Source of the DNA: Chloroflexota bacterium
GTDB taxonomy: Bacteria; Chloroflexota; Anaerolineae; Anaerolineales; Villigracilaceae
Length of the DNA stretch: 64,000 nucleotides
NCBI GenBank assembly: GCA_016195815.1
Contig: JACPYX010000007.1
Location: 496,001-560,000, forward strand
Direction of reading: 5' to 3'
Below, piece by piece: positions 17,874 to 25,170 of this stretch. The translations under genes were made by a program, and so were the position numbers. The notes below the pieces were generated by a model, which saw nothing but the letters and a program-made list of their open reading frames with translations, was not told the DNA's origin and searched no databases. How positions within the stretch are numbered: the stretch's first letter is position 1; every line of letters starts with the position of its first letter.

Positions 17874-18439
17874 TTCGCTCCTTTCAACAATCCATTGAAA
17901 AACAAATCTGCATATTCGTCGGCAATTTGATTAATAGACTTTGGACCTCCGGTGTGATACCAGGTCAATGTCCAGTTCATCACTCCCATCAAGGCGCGGA
18001 CCGCCAGGCCGGTGTCGGAGCAATCGAATATCTTTGTTCGCACGCCTTCGTTAAGAACATCCTGCCATAAACCCTCGAACTTATCGCGATGAGGGACGTG
18101 GCGGGCGTGAGATTTTTTATCCAGCGAGCGATGCTCGAACAAAAGCACGGAAGACAAATCGGAATTTTCGGCCAGCGACTGCAAATAAACGCGGATCATC
18201 TCGTGCAGTTTCTTGTCAGCCGGGATGGATTGATTTGCAATCGGCGCGATGCGCTCCGTCAGCATTTCCAACGCGTGGTCGAGAAGCGCCAGTAAAATCT
18301 CCTGTTTGGACGAGACGTGATGATACAGGCTGGCCTTCTGTAAATTCACTGCGGCGGCGATGTCGGACATGGATGCGCCGTGATAGCCCTTCTGGCGAAA
18401 GACTTGCGCGGCGGCGTCCAGGATGTCAGTTTTGGTCAC
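17870..18439 (-). CDS. TetR/AcrR-family regulator of the beta-oxidation operon
   Basis: 189 aa with an N-terminal helix-turn-helix (DILDAAAQVFRQKGYHGASMSDIAAAVN, residues 5-33, then LQKASLYHHVSSKQEIL) typical of TetR proteins, and a C-terminal ligand-binding region. It is first in the operon with acyl-CoA dehydrogenase, FadN and FadA genes, as are many acyl-CoA-responsive repressors. A palindrome lies 10 nt upstream of the start codon, strongly suggesting autoregulation and control of the whole unit. Confidence 0.93.
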   Translation of the reverse strand: MTKTDILDAAAQVFRQKGYHGASMSDIAAAVNLQKASLYHHVSSKQEILLALLDHALEMLTERIAPIANQSIPADKKLHEMIRVYLQSLAENSDLSSVLLFEHRSLDKKSHARHVPHRDKFEGLWQDVLNEGVRTKIFDCSDTGLAVRALMGVMNWTLTWYHTGGPKSINQIADEYADLFFNGLLKGAK

Positions 18440-18449
18440 AGGCTACTCC

Positions 18450-18467
18450 CTACCGAACGGTCGGTAG
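18450..18467. promoter_or_regulatory. Palindromic TetR operator
   Basis: CTACCGA ACGG TCGGTAG has perfect 7-bp arms around a 4-bp centre. The core ACCGAACGGTCGGT closely resembles the ACCGACCGGTCGGT-type sites of TetR regulators of acyl-CoA metabolism. It lies upstream of the TetR start on the minus strand and about 60 bp from the -10 box of the divergent gene at 18537. Confidence 0.8.
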
Positions 18468-18521
18468 ACGAAAGATACACCTCTTCCGTCGCCGTGTCAA
18501 GGAATTAGCGCAGGGTTGCTG

Positions 18522-18536
18522 TGCTATAATAAATTT
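18522..18536 (+). promoter_or_regulatory. Extended -10 promoter before a leaderless start
   Basis: TGCTATAAT is a perfect extended -10 element (TATAAT at 18525-18530). The ATG follows after 6 nt with no room for a ribosome binding site. Confidence 0.75.
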
Positions 18537-19013
18537 ATGGCGACGCCTCTTCCTCAATCACAAACTCCACCCGCGCACCCTGCGCTAACCCCTGAACAAA
18601 TTGCCCTAAAGAAGACTCAGGCGCAGCAAATGAAGACCATGATAGCCGCCATTGTTGCCATCGTGGTAGTTGTCCTTGCCGGACTGATAACCTCTATTTA
18701 TTTCCTCGCGCGGCCCGAAACGTCCGTTGAACAAGTCAGCCGAATCCGCGACATCTTCATCATCGTCGTGGCGCTCGAAACATTAGTGATCGGCATCGCA
18801 CTCGTGGTTTTGCTCATTCAATTAGCCAGCCTGATCAACCTTTTGCAAAACGAAGTCCGTCCGATCATTCAAGCCGCGAATGAAACCGTCAACACCCTGC
18901 GCGGCACGGCGGAATTTCTCGGCGAAAGCGTGATCGAGCCGGTTATAAAGTTGAATAGTTACTTAGCCAGCATTCAACGTGTGTTAGAATTAATGGGACT
19001 TAAACGAAAATAG
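18537..19013 (+). CDS. Small membrane protein, function unknown
   Basis: 158 aa. A Pro-rich N-terminus (about 30 residues) is followed by two membrane helices (IAAIVAIVVVVLAGLITSIY near 45 and IFIIVVALETLVIGIALVVLL near 80) and an amphipathic C-terminus (LINLLQNEVRPIIQAANETVNTLRG). The latter resembles the DUF948-like regions of small proteins often encoded beside YtxH proteins, and a YtxH gene follows 27 nt downstream. A cell-envelope role is inferred only from this. Confidence 0.8.
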   Translation: MATPLPQSQTPPAHPALTPEQIALKKTQAQQMKTMIAAIVAIVVVVLAGLITSIYFLARPETSVEQVSRIRDIFIIVVALETLVIGIALVVLLIQLASLINLLQNEVRPIIQAANETVNTLRGTAEFLGESVIEPVIKLNSYLASIQRVLELMGLKRK

Positions 19014-19040
19014 TTCGTTCTTCTGAAAGGAGAAAATCCT

Positions 19041-19430
19041 ATGTCTTCCGATCGTGATGAATTTGGGGCCTTCCTCGTCGGCTTTATCGTCGGCGGTTTG
19101 ACCGGCGCTGTTGTATCTCTCCTGTTTGCCCCGCAAAGCGGTGAAGAAACCCGCGCTCTGATTCGCGACAAGAGCATTGAACTGCGCGACAAAGCCAGCG
19201 AGACCGCCGAAGAAGCTTTGGCGCGCGCAGAAGCCGCCGCCGCAGAAGCTCGGACTCGCGCCGAAGAATTGGCCAGGGAAGCCCGCACCCGAGCCGAAGA
19301 ACTCGCCAAAGAAGTACGCACACGCGGCGAAGAGTTCGGCAGGGAAGTCCGCGCGCGCGGCGAAAGCGCACTCGATGCTGTCCGCAAGCCCAAAAAGTCT
19401 GGCGGCGAAACTCCCACCGCAACATCATAA
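19041..19430 (+). CDS. YtxH-like protein
   Basis: 129 aa. It starts with a single membrane segment containing the YtxH signature (FLVGFIVGGLTGAVVSLLFAPQSGEETR). The rest is a long, highly charged helix with heptad-like repeats of A-x-x-R/E-x-R-A-E-E-L (AREARTRAEELAKEVRTRGEEF), likely coiled coil. Family members are small envelope or stress-associated proteins of unknown biochemical role. A good AAGGAG precedes the ATG. It forms a pair with the upstream membrane protein and ends in a terminator. Confidence 0.88.
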   Translation: MSSDRDEFGAFLVGFIVGGLTGAVVSLLFAPQSGEETRALIRDKSIELRDKASETAEEALARAEAAAAEARTRAEELAREARTRAEELAKEVRTRGEEFGREVRARGESALDAVRKPKKSGGETPTATS

Positions 19431-19446
19431 CCATGCAAGAAAGCAA

Positions 19447-19484
19447 CAAGGGTTTGACTCCAGCCGGTCAAACCCTTGTTTTTG
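19447..19484 (+). terminator. Terminator after the YtxH gene
   Basis: 12-bp perfect stem (19447-19458 with 19467-19478) followed by TTTTTG. It ends the two-gene unit, just before the methyltransferase start. Confidence 0.9.
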
Positions 19485-19494
19485 TTTGAAAGCC

Positions 19495-20130
19495 ATGCAC
19501 ATCATCACGCGCTTCATGCGCTTTTTCTTCTATCACTTCTATCACACCTTCGCCTGGACGTACGATTTCGTCGCGGCGGTCGTTTCGATTGGCCGCTGGC
19601 AGGAATGGATACAAACAGTAATTCCATTCATTGAAGGGACGCGCATCCTCGAGATCGGTCACGGCCCGGGACATTTGCAGCGCATCTTACAGGCCCGGGG
19701 CCTGCCTGCCGTTGGATTGGACGAATCGCGTCAAATGGCTTACCTCGCCAAACGTAACACGAACGGCTCTGCCCGCCTCGCACGCGGATTGGCGCAGTCT
19801 TTGCCTTTTCCATCAGAAACATTTGATAGCGTAGTCTCAACTTTCCCCGCTGAATATATCTTCGACCCGCGCACGCTGTCAGACGTATACCGCGTTTTAC
19901 ATAACGGGGGTCGCTTCATTGTCCTGCCTGCTGCGTGGATTATCGGGCGCGCGTTTCTTGACCGCATCGCGGCTTGGTTGTTCCGCGTCACAGGCGAGAC
20001 GCCGGCAAACATCATGGACATTATCAACGAGCGGACAATCCGCCCGCTTGAACAAGCAGGATTCAAAATTGAAACCCGGCAAATCAAATTCGCATCAAGC
20101 ATGGCACTGATCTTGATCGCCGCCAAATAA
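19495..20130 (+). CDS. Class I SAM-dependent methyltransferase
   Basis: 211 aa. SAM-binding motif I ILEIGHGPGHL near residue 45, an acidic post-I strand (VGLDESRQMA), and motif IV-like SVVSTFPAEYIFDP near residue 118 identify a methyltransferase_11-type fold. The N-terminus is aromatic-rich (FMRFFFYHFYHTFAWTYD) and may associate with membrane. The ATG at 19495 lies directly after the preceding terminator; the frame extends upstream through the YtxH gene, which is a shadow. Substrate unknown. Confidence 0.85.
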   Translation: MHIITRFMRFFFYHFYHTFAWTYDFVAAVVSIGRWQEWIQTVIPFIEGTRILEIGHGPGHLQRILQARGLPAVGLDESRQMAYLAKRNTNGSARLARGLAQSLPFPSETFDSVVSTFPAEYIFDPRTLSDVYRVLHNGGRFIVLPAAWIIGRAFLDRIAAWLFRVTGETPANIMDIINERTIRPLEQAGFKIETRQIKFASSMALILIAAK

Positions 20131-20157
20131 ATTTGTGCCGCATAAACAGAATTCGTG

Positions 20158-20170
20158 TATAATCTGCGCT
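20158..20170 (+). promoter_or_regulatory. -10 box of the LOG-proS leader
   Basis: TATAAT at 20158-20163 is preceded by TG and followed, after 7 nt, by the ATG of an 18-codon frame. A TTGTGC at 20133-20138 is the only weak -35 candidate. Transcription would start at or beside the ATG. Confidence 0.65.
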
Positions 20171-20227
20171 ATGTTAATGAATCCGTTGCCGTCCCCGCAT
20201 GGATATAAACCTTCACGGTCTGGTTAG
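20171..20227 (+). CDS. Candidate Pro-rich leader peptide
   Basis: An 18-codon frame reads MLMNPLPSPHGYKPSRSG and stops with TAG. Four of the 18 codons are proline (CCG, CCG, CCG, CCT). It begins 7 nt after a TATAAT, so it would be translated leaderless. It sits upstream of a terminator hairpin and the transcription unit that contains the prolyl-tRNA synthetase gene. Its last codons overlap a segment able to pair with the terminator loop. It was read directly; expression is inferred. Confidence 0.5.
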   Translation: MLMNPLPSPHGYKPSRSG

Positions 20228-20284
20228 GTTAAATTTTTCTTGCCTGTAAACGGCTCCCAGACCCGGCGAGCCGTTTTTTGTTTT
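20217..20284 (+). promoter_or_regulatory. Candidate transcription attenuator
   Basis: A terminator with a 9-bp stem (20248-20256 with 20268-20276) is followed by TTTTTT and TTTT. Its loop side contains CCAGACC (20257-20263), which is a perfect complement of GGTCTGG (20217-20223) at the end of the leader peptide frame. Pairing of the two segments would take in the 3' edge of the terminator loop and hinder the terminator. A ribosome finishing the peptide would cover GGTCTGG and favour termination. Confidence 0.55.
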
Positions 20285-20319
20285 ATTCGTCAGGTGATAT
20301 TTTTTGCGAGGGATGATAA

Positions 20320-20865
20320 ATGAGAGTCAGTGTATTCGGAAGTTCAAAGCCGACGCCCGGCGAGAAATCGTACGTAGAGGCCGCTGAATTAGGCGGCCTG
20401 CTTGCCAAACATGGACACGTTGTTTTGACCGGCGGCTACATGGGCACGATGGAGGCCGTCAGCCGCGGCGCGGCCGAAGCAGGTGGACATGTGATCGGCG
20501 TGACTTGCAGCGATATTGAAAAATGGCGCAGTGTCGGCGCGAATCAATGGGTCAGGGAAGAGATACGCAAAACGACATTGACGGAGCGCCTGATTGGGTT
20601 GATCGAAACTTGCGATGCGGCACTGGCCTTGCCCGGCGGTCCAGGCACGTTGACGGAAATTTCGCTGATGTGGAATTTGATGATCATCGGCTCACACCAC
20701 CGGAGGCCGCTCATCCTGATCGGCGACGGCTGGCAGTCCGTGATCGGTCAGGTTTACGCTTCGCTGGATTCTTATGTATCTGCTTCGCAAAGAGAATTGG
20801 TGCAGTTCGCAGCAGACATAAAAACTGCCGTGGAAATGCTGGAAAGTTCAAAGGTTCAAAGTTGA
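20320..20865 (+). CDS. LOG-family / TIGR00725-type nucleotide-binding protein
   Basis: 181 aa Rossmann-like protein of the lysine-decarboxylase-like (LOG) superfamily. It shows VFGSSKP at the N-terminus, GGYMGTMEAVSRGAAEAGG near residue 45 and ALPGGPGTLTEI near residue 105, the PGGxGTxxE motif of LOG phosphoribohydrolases. Known LOG enzymes release cytokinin-type bases from nucleoside monophosphates or act on nucleotides; the actual substrate here is unknown. It starts 36 nt after the leader terminator, with GAGGGATGATAA before the ATG. proS follows after 56 nt. Confidence 0.87.
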   Translation: MRVSVFGSSKPTPGEKSYVEAAELGGLLAKHGHVVLTGGYMGTMEAVSRGAAEAGGHVIGVTCSDIEKWRSVGANQWVREEIRKTTLTERLIGLIETCDAALALPGGPGTLTEISLMWNLMIIGSHHRRPLILIGDGWQSVIGQVYASLDSYVSASQRELVQFAADIKTAVEMLESSKVQS

Positions 20866-20921
20866 AGGTCGCCCTCAACCTGTAACCTTCAAACCTTAAA
20901 CCTGAAACTGATAGAGGAAAC

Positions 20922-22361
20922 ATGGCTGAAGAAAAACTTACGACCCGCAGTGAAGACTTTTCAGAATGGTACAACCAGATCGTATTGAAAGCCGAGATGG
21001 CTGATTACGCCCCCGTGCGCGGGTGCATGGTCGTGCGGCCTTACGGCTGGGCTTTGTGGGAAAACATCGTATCTGCGCTGGACAAGGAATTCAAAGCGAC
21101 AGGACACGTCAACGCGGCTTTCCCAACTTTGATCCCGATGTCTTTTTTTGAAAAGGAAAAGGAACACGTCGAGGGATTCGCGCCCGAACTGGCAGTTGTC
21201 ACACATGGCGGCGGCGAAAAACTCGAAGAACCATTAGTCGTGCGCCCCACATCCGAAACCATCATTGGATATATGTATTCCAAATGGGTCAAATCCTGGC
21301 GCGACCTTCCCATTCTCATTGTCCAATGGGGCTCCGTGCTGCGCTGGGAAATGCGGACAAAACTTTTCCTGCGCACCTCGGAATTCTATTGGCACGAAGG
21401 CCACACGGCGCACGCCACAAAAGACGAAGCGCTCGAGGAAATGTATCGCATCCTGGATATCTACGAAAACTTTGCCGTGAACGAAGCCGCATTGCCTGTT
21501 ATTAAAGGACGCAAGAGCGATACCGAAAAATTCGCGGGGGCGCAGATCACAACCTCCATCGAGTGCATGATGCAAGACAAGCGCGCCTTGCAATCCGGCA
21601 CTTCGCATTACTTCGGACAGAATTTTGCAAAGGCCTTCGATATCCAATATCTTGACACCAACAATACACTCCAATTCTGCGAAACGACCTCGTGGGCCAT
21701 TTCTTCGCGCATCATTGGCGCGATCATCATGACGCACGGCGACGACCAGGGACTGGTTTTGCCTCCGCGCCTGGCGCCTATTCAAGCGGTCATCGTTCCC
21801 ATTTACAAGAACGATGCCGAGAAAAGCAAAGTCATGGAAACGGCCAATAGAATCTTCGCCGAACTGAAAGCCGCTGGTATTCGTCTCAAAATGGACGACC
21901 GAGACAATGTCAGTTCGGGATTCAAGTTCAACGATTGGGAAATGCGCGGCGTTCCGGTGCGCGTCGAGATCGGCCCCAGGGATGTGGAAAAAGGCTCGGT
22001 GGCGCTGGCCCGCCGCGACCGGCCCGGCAAGGAAGGCAAATCCTTTGTTCCCCAGACGAATCTCGCGGCGGCTGTCAGCGGCTTGCTGGTAGAGATTCAG
22101 TCGGCCCTTTTAGCGCGCGCTACCGCTTTCCGCGATGCAAATATCCACGAACCAAAAGATTACGAGGAACTGAAACAGGTCGTTCAAGACGGCTGGGCTT
22201 TCTCGTATTGGTGCGGCTCGAAGGAATGCGAAGCCAGGGTCAAGGAAGACACCAAAGCCACAACCCGCAACATCCCGCTCGATCAACCCAAAGGCGAAGC
22301 CAGGTGCATCGTTTGCGGCGAAAAGGCCGCGCAGAAAGTCTACTTCGCCAAAGCGTATTAA
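20922..22361 (+). CDS. proS: Prolyl-tRNA synthetase, archaeal/eukaryal type
   Basis: Charges tRNA-Pro with proline, cytoplasmic. At 479 aa it is the short ProS type 3 without the bacterial editing insertion. Class II motifs are visible: motif 2 around SVLRWEMRTKLFLRTSEFYWHEGHTAH, the PTSETIIG block and motif 3 GDDQGLVLPPRLAP. The anticodon-binding domain precedes a C-terminal zinc-like region with CGSKEC and CIVCGEKAAQKVYFAKAY, ending in the conserved Tyr. It is downstream of the LOG-family gene and the proposed proline-rich leader. Confidence 0.96.
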   Translation: MAEEKLTTRSEDFSEWYNQIVLKAEMADYAPVRGCMVVRPYGWALWENIVSALDKEFKATGHVNAAFPTLIPMSFFEKEKEHVEGFAPELAVVTHGGGEKLEEPLVVRPTSETIIGYMYSKWVKSWRDLPILIVQWGSVLRWEMRTKLFLRTSEFYWHEGHTAHATKDEALEEMYRILDIYENFAVNEAALPVIKGRKSDTEKFAGAQITTSIECMMQDKRALQSGTSHYFGQNFAKAFDIQYLDTNNTLQFCETTSWAISSRIIGAIIMTHGDDQGLVLPPRLAPIQAVIVPIYKNDAEKSKVMETANRIFAELKAAGIRLKMDDRDNVSSGFKFNDWEMRGVPVRVEIGPRDVEKGSVALARRDRPGKEGKSFVPQTNLAAAVSGLLVEIQSALLARATAFRDANIHEPKDYEELKQVVQDGWAFSYWCGSKECEARVKEDTKATTRNIPLDQPKGEARCIVCGEKAAQKVYFAKAY

Positions 22362-22370
22362 TTTCGCAGT

Positions 22371-22408
22371 ACGGATTACGCATTGCGAGATCATAATGCG
22401 TAATCCGT
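22371..22408. repeat. Perfect 14-bp inverted repeat after proS
   Basis: ACGGATTACGCATT (22371-22384) is perfectly repeated inverted at 22395-22408 with a 10-nt loop. No T-run follows on the plus strand. It could be a REP-like or RNA-processing hairpin between proS and the next gene. Confidence 0.6.
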
Positions 22409-22417
22409 AAAAATTAT

Positions 22418-23227
22418 ATGCCCGCCATTGACCTTGCCCGTCTCCGCAAACAAGCCGCGCGTCTCGCAGATTTTTTCTTCGTGCCAGACGAGTTCTTGAA
22501 GCACCTGCGTGAGGTACTGGAATTTTACGTCAACCGGACAATGAGGAAACAGCAGGCCATTGCACCGGGCTCAAATCTGCCCACATATCGCACGCACAGT
22601 TTCGTCATCAAACAGATCGAACAGGAAATTTCGCGCCGCGCCAGCGACTATCCCGCCGCGGCGCTTGAACTCGCCGACCTTTTATGGGATGAAGGCCATC
22701 TTGAAACGCGTTTGCTGGCCGCATTTTTGCTCGGACGCATTCCGCCGCAAGAAGGAACTTTGCTCGTCCGCCTCACCGCCTGGACACAGCAAGTACGCGA
22801 CTCAAATCTACGCGCCGAATTACTGGATACCAGCCTGAGACGCATACGCACAGAAACGCCCGATCAGTTTCTGGAACTAATCGGCGAATGGCTTCAACCT
22901 GAACGTACGCGCTTGTGGTCAAACGGGATTCAAGCCGTGATCTCGGCTGTTTCCGATCCGGCCTTTATCAACCTGCCGCCGCTGCTCAAATTAATTGCGC
23001 CGGTTATCGAAGCCGCGCCCGCCAAATTACAAAATGAAATCGAAGAACTTGTGCTCGCACTACACAAAAAATATCCAACTGAAACAACTTATTTCCTTCG
23101 CCAGGTTCTGGCCGCCTCAACTGATCCGATGACCGCCATCACCTTTCGGCGCATCTCTTCATCCTTCCCGCCCGCGCTCAAAGAAGAACTGCGCGAGTTC
23201 ATTCGAGTCAAACCGGGCCAGCCATGA
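22418..23227 (+). CDS. HEAT-like all-helical protein
   Basis: 269 aa predicted almost entirely helical. It contains repeated helix pairs (ALELADLLWDEGHLETRLLAAFLLGRIP, LRAELLDTSLRRIR, LWSNGIQAVISAVSDP) as in HEAT-like DNA alkylation repair (AlkD) proteins and relatives. The AlkD resemblance is by pattern only; the catalytic Asp/Trp residues were not located, so enzymatic activity is not claimed. The stop overlaps the next start by 4 nt (ATGA), so the two genes are coupled. Confidence 0.75.
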   Translation: MPAIDLARLRKQAARLADFFFVPDEFLKHLREVLEFYVNRTMRKQQAIAPGSNLPTYRTHSFVIKQIEQEISRRASDYPAAALELADLLWDEGHLETRLLAAFLLGRIPPQEGTLLVRLTAWTQQVRDSNLRAELLDTSLRRIRTETPDQFLELIGEWLQPERTRLWSNGIQAVISAVSDPAFINLPPLLKLIAPVIEAAPAKLQNEIEELVLALHKKYPTETTYFLRQVLAASTDPMTAITFRRISSSFPPALKEELREFIRVKPGQP

Positions 23228-23706
23228 TAGACGCTCATCGCATCGCCTACCTGCATGGGCTTGAATCCAACAGCCAGACCCACAAAGCCGCGCTTGTGCG
23301 TGCAATTTATCCAGACTTGGTCGTGCCGGATTTTGCCGGGACTCTCGACGAACGGATGCAAAAACTGTATCCGATCCTCGGCTCCGCTTCCAACTGGACC
23401 TTGATCGGCTCCTCCTTCGGAGGCTTAATGGCCGCCCTGTTTTCGACCCGCTTTCCGGCGCAAGTCCGCAAACAGATTCTTCTGGCGCCCGCGTTGATGC
23501 TCCCCGAATTTGCAGAACACCTCCCTGCCCCGATTGACACGCCAACCATTATCATTCATGGCAGGCAGGATACCATCGTGCCGATTGAGGCGATCAGGCC
23601 GTTGGCGGAAAAAGTTTTTCGCCAACTCGATTACCGTCTCGTGGACGACGACCACCGTTTGCATCAAACTGCCGATGGTCTGGATTGGAAATCCATTCTG
23701 GAGTAA
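23224..23706 (+). CDS. Small alpha/beta hydrolase, YqiA/YcfP type
   Basis: 160 aa. The N-terminal YLHGLESNSQTHKA, the nucleophile elbow GSSFGG near residue 61, the acid in GRQDTIVP near 118 and the His in DDDHRLH near 143 give a complete Ser-Asp-His triad in the compact UPF0227 layout. It probably acts as an esterase or thioesterase with an unknown substrate. Translationally coupled to the HEAT-like gene and followed closely by an FAD oxidoreductase. Confidence 0.88.
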   Translation: MIDAHRIAYLHGLESNSQTHKAALVRAIYPDLVVPDFAGTLDERMQKLYPILGSASNWTLIGSSFGGLMAALFSTRFPAQVRKQILLAPALMLPEFAEHLPAPIDTPTIIIHGRQDTIVPIEAIRPLAEKVFRQLDYRLVDDDHRLHQTADGLDWKSILE

Positions 23707-23711
23707 ACCAA

Positions 23712-24995
23712 ATGCTCAAACAGTGCATCTACTGGCACGAAACGGTCGACATGCCGTCGGACAAAAGCACCGCGTCGTTGCCGGAGCAGGTGGATGTGGC
23801 CATTATCGGAGGTGGATACACCGGCCTGAGCGCCGCGCGGACTCTCGCACAGCACGGCGCGCGCGTGGCAGTGCTGGAAGCGGAGACTATCGGCTGGGGC
23901 GCCAGTTCGCGCAACGGCGGCATGGCATTGACCGGCTTGAAGATGCCCATGCAAACCGTCATCAAAAATTATGGCCGCGATCTTGCGCGCCGACTCTTTC
24001 AATGCTCACTTGATTCGATTGACACTGTCGAGCAAATCGTCAAAGAAGAAAAAATTGATTGCGGGTTTGCGCGCACCGGTCATTTGCTGGCCGCGAACAA
24101 GCCGAAGAATTTCGATGCGCTCAAAGCGGAAGTTGAATTCATGGAAAAGGAATTCAATCACAATGTAAAACTGGTTTCGCCGAAAGATTTGAAAAGCGAG
24201 ATCGGCTCCGAGATTTATCACGGCGCGCTGGTTGACGAAATCAGCGGCGGGCTGAACCCGGCACAATACGTTGCGGGCCTGGCGCGCGCCGCGGAAAGGG
24301 CCGGGGCGACGCAGCACGCGCGGGCACGCGTCAACCGGCTGGAGCAGGGAACGAACGGGTTCACCGTCGAAACGGAACGCGGCAAGGTCAACGCGAAAAA
24401 CATTTTCGCGGCAACGTCCGGTTACACGGGAAATGTCGTAAAGAAATTGCAAAAGAAAATCATCCCGATTGGATCGTTCATCATCGCCACCGAAAAATTA
24501 TCAGATGAACTGGCGCATGAACTCAGCCCGAAGAACCGCATGATCTTCGATTACAAACATTACCTGAATTACTTTCGATTGTGGGACAACCGCCTGATCT
24601 TCGGCGGGCGCGCGGCGTTCTTCCCTGAAAATGAAAATACAACCAAACAGAGCGCGGAGATTTTGCGGCGCGAGATGATTCAGGTGTATCCGCAATTGAA
24701 AGAGGCGAAGATCGAATATGTTTGGGGCGGCACATTGGATTTTGCCTTCGACATGATGACGCACGTCGGTGAAGCGGACGGGATTTATTATTCACTGGGC
24801 TACGCGGGACATGGCGTGGCGATGGCAACGTATCTTGGCAAAACAGTGGCCGAGGCGATGCTGAACGGAAACATAAAAGAGCATCCTTTCGCGGCCTTCC
24901 CCTTCCCCTCCGCGCCGCTGGGGTTGTACGATGGCCGTCCATGGTTTTTGCCGTTGGCCGGGATGTGGCATAAGATTTTGGATTGGATCGAGTGA
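23712..24995 (+). CDS. FAD-dependent amino-acid/amine oxidoreductase (DAO family)
   Basis: 427 aa. An N-terminal tail of about 30 residues (LKQCIYWHETVD, typical of gamma-glutamylputrescine oxidase/PuuB-like enzymes) precedes the FAD-binding VAIIGGGYTGLSAARTLA. ASSRNGGM, the central substrate domain and the C-terminal GYAGHGVAMATYLGKTVAEAM FAD-binding segment follow. It likely oxidises an amine or secondary amino acid. The start MLKQ lies 5 nt after the hydrolase stop; a further upstream Met is inside that gene. Confidence 0.88.
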   Translation: MLKQCIYWHETVDMPSDKSTASLPEQVDVAIIGGGYTGLSAARTLAQHGARVAVLEAETIGWGASSRNGGMALTGLKMPMQTVIKNYGRDLARRLFQCSLDSIDTVEQIVKEEKIDCGFARTGHLLAANKPKNFDALKAEVEFMEKEFNHNVKLVSPKDLKSEIGSEIYHGALVDEISGGLNPAQYVAGLARAAERAGATQHARARVNRLEQGTNGFTVETERGKVNAKNIFAATSGYTGNVVKKLQKKIIPIGSFIIATEKLSDELAHELSPKNRMIFDYKHYLNYFRLWDNRLIFGGRAAFFPENENTTKQSAEILRREMIQVYPQLKEAKIEYVWGGTLDFAFDMMTHVGEADGIYYSLGYAGHGVAMATYLGKTVAEAMLNGNIKEHPFAAFPFPSAPLGLYDGRPWFLPLAGMWHKILDWIE

Positions 24996-25032
24996 AGATC
25001 GGGACGCGTCAAGAAAAGGCCGCCGCAGAGAC

Positions 25033-25099
25033 GCGGAGTACACACGGATTTCTTAAGATTTTCTCCGCGTTCTTTGTGTCCCGGCGATGAAATCCGTGT
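25033..25099. repeat. Nested inverted repeats in the intergenic gap
   Basis: ACACGGATTT (25043-25052) pairs with AAATCCGTGT (25090-25099), and CGCGGAG (25033-25039) with CTCCGCG (25064-25070). The two pairs cross each other, so only one can form at a time. Nothing else is seen in the 175-nt gap except the downstream promoter. Confidence 0.5.
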
Positions 25100-25110
25100 T
25101 CAAAAAACAT

Positions 25111-25139
25111 TTGCCCGCCTAAAAGTTTTGCTGTATATT
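25111..25139 (+). promoter_or_regulatory. Promoter of the acyl-CoA synthetase gene
   Basis: TTGCCC (25111-25116) and TATATT (25134-25139) are 17 nt apart. An AAGGAGAGAGAC ribosome binding site precedes the ATG at 25171. Confidence 0.65.
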
Positions 25140-25170
25140 TAGCCAAATATTTCGTCATAAGGAGAGAGAC

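Noticed and set aside
19177-19494. N-terminal extension of the methyltransferase
   Set aside because: The frame overlaps the YtxH gene and the terminator; its translation is a Lys/Ala-rich shadow.
20131-20319. T-box riboswitch before proS
   Set aside because: A T-box would need a specifier loop and the conserved TGGNACCGCG antiterminator bulge; neither is present. The leader-peptide model fits better.
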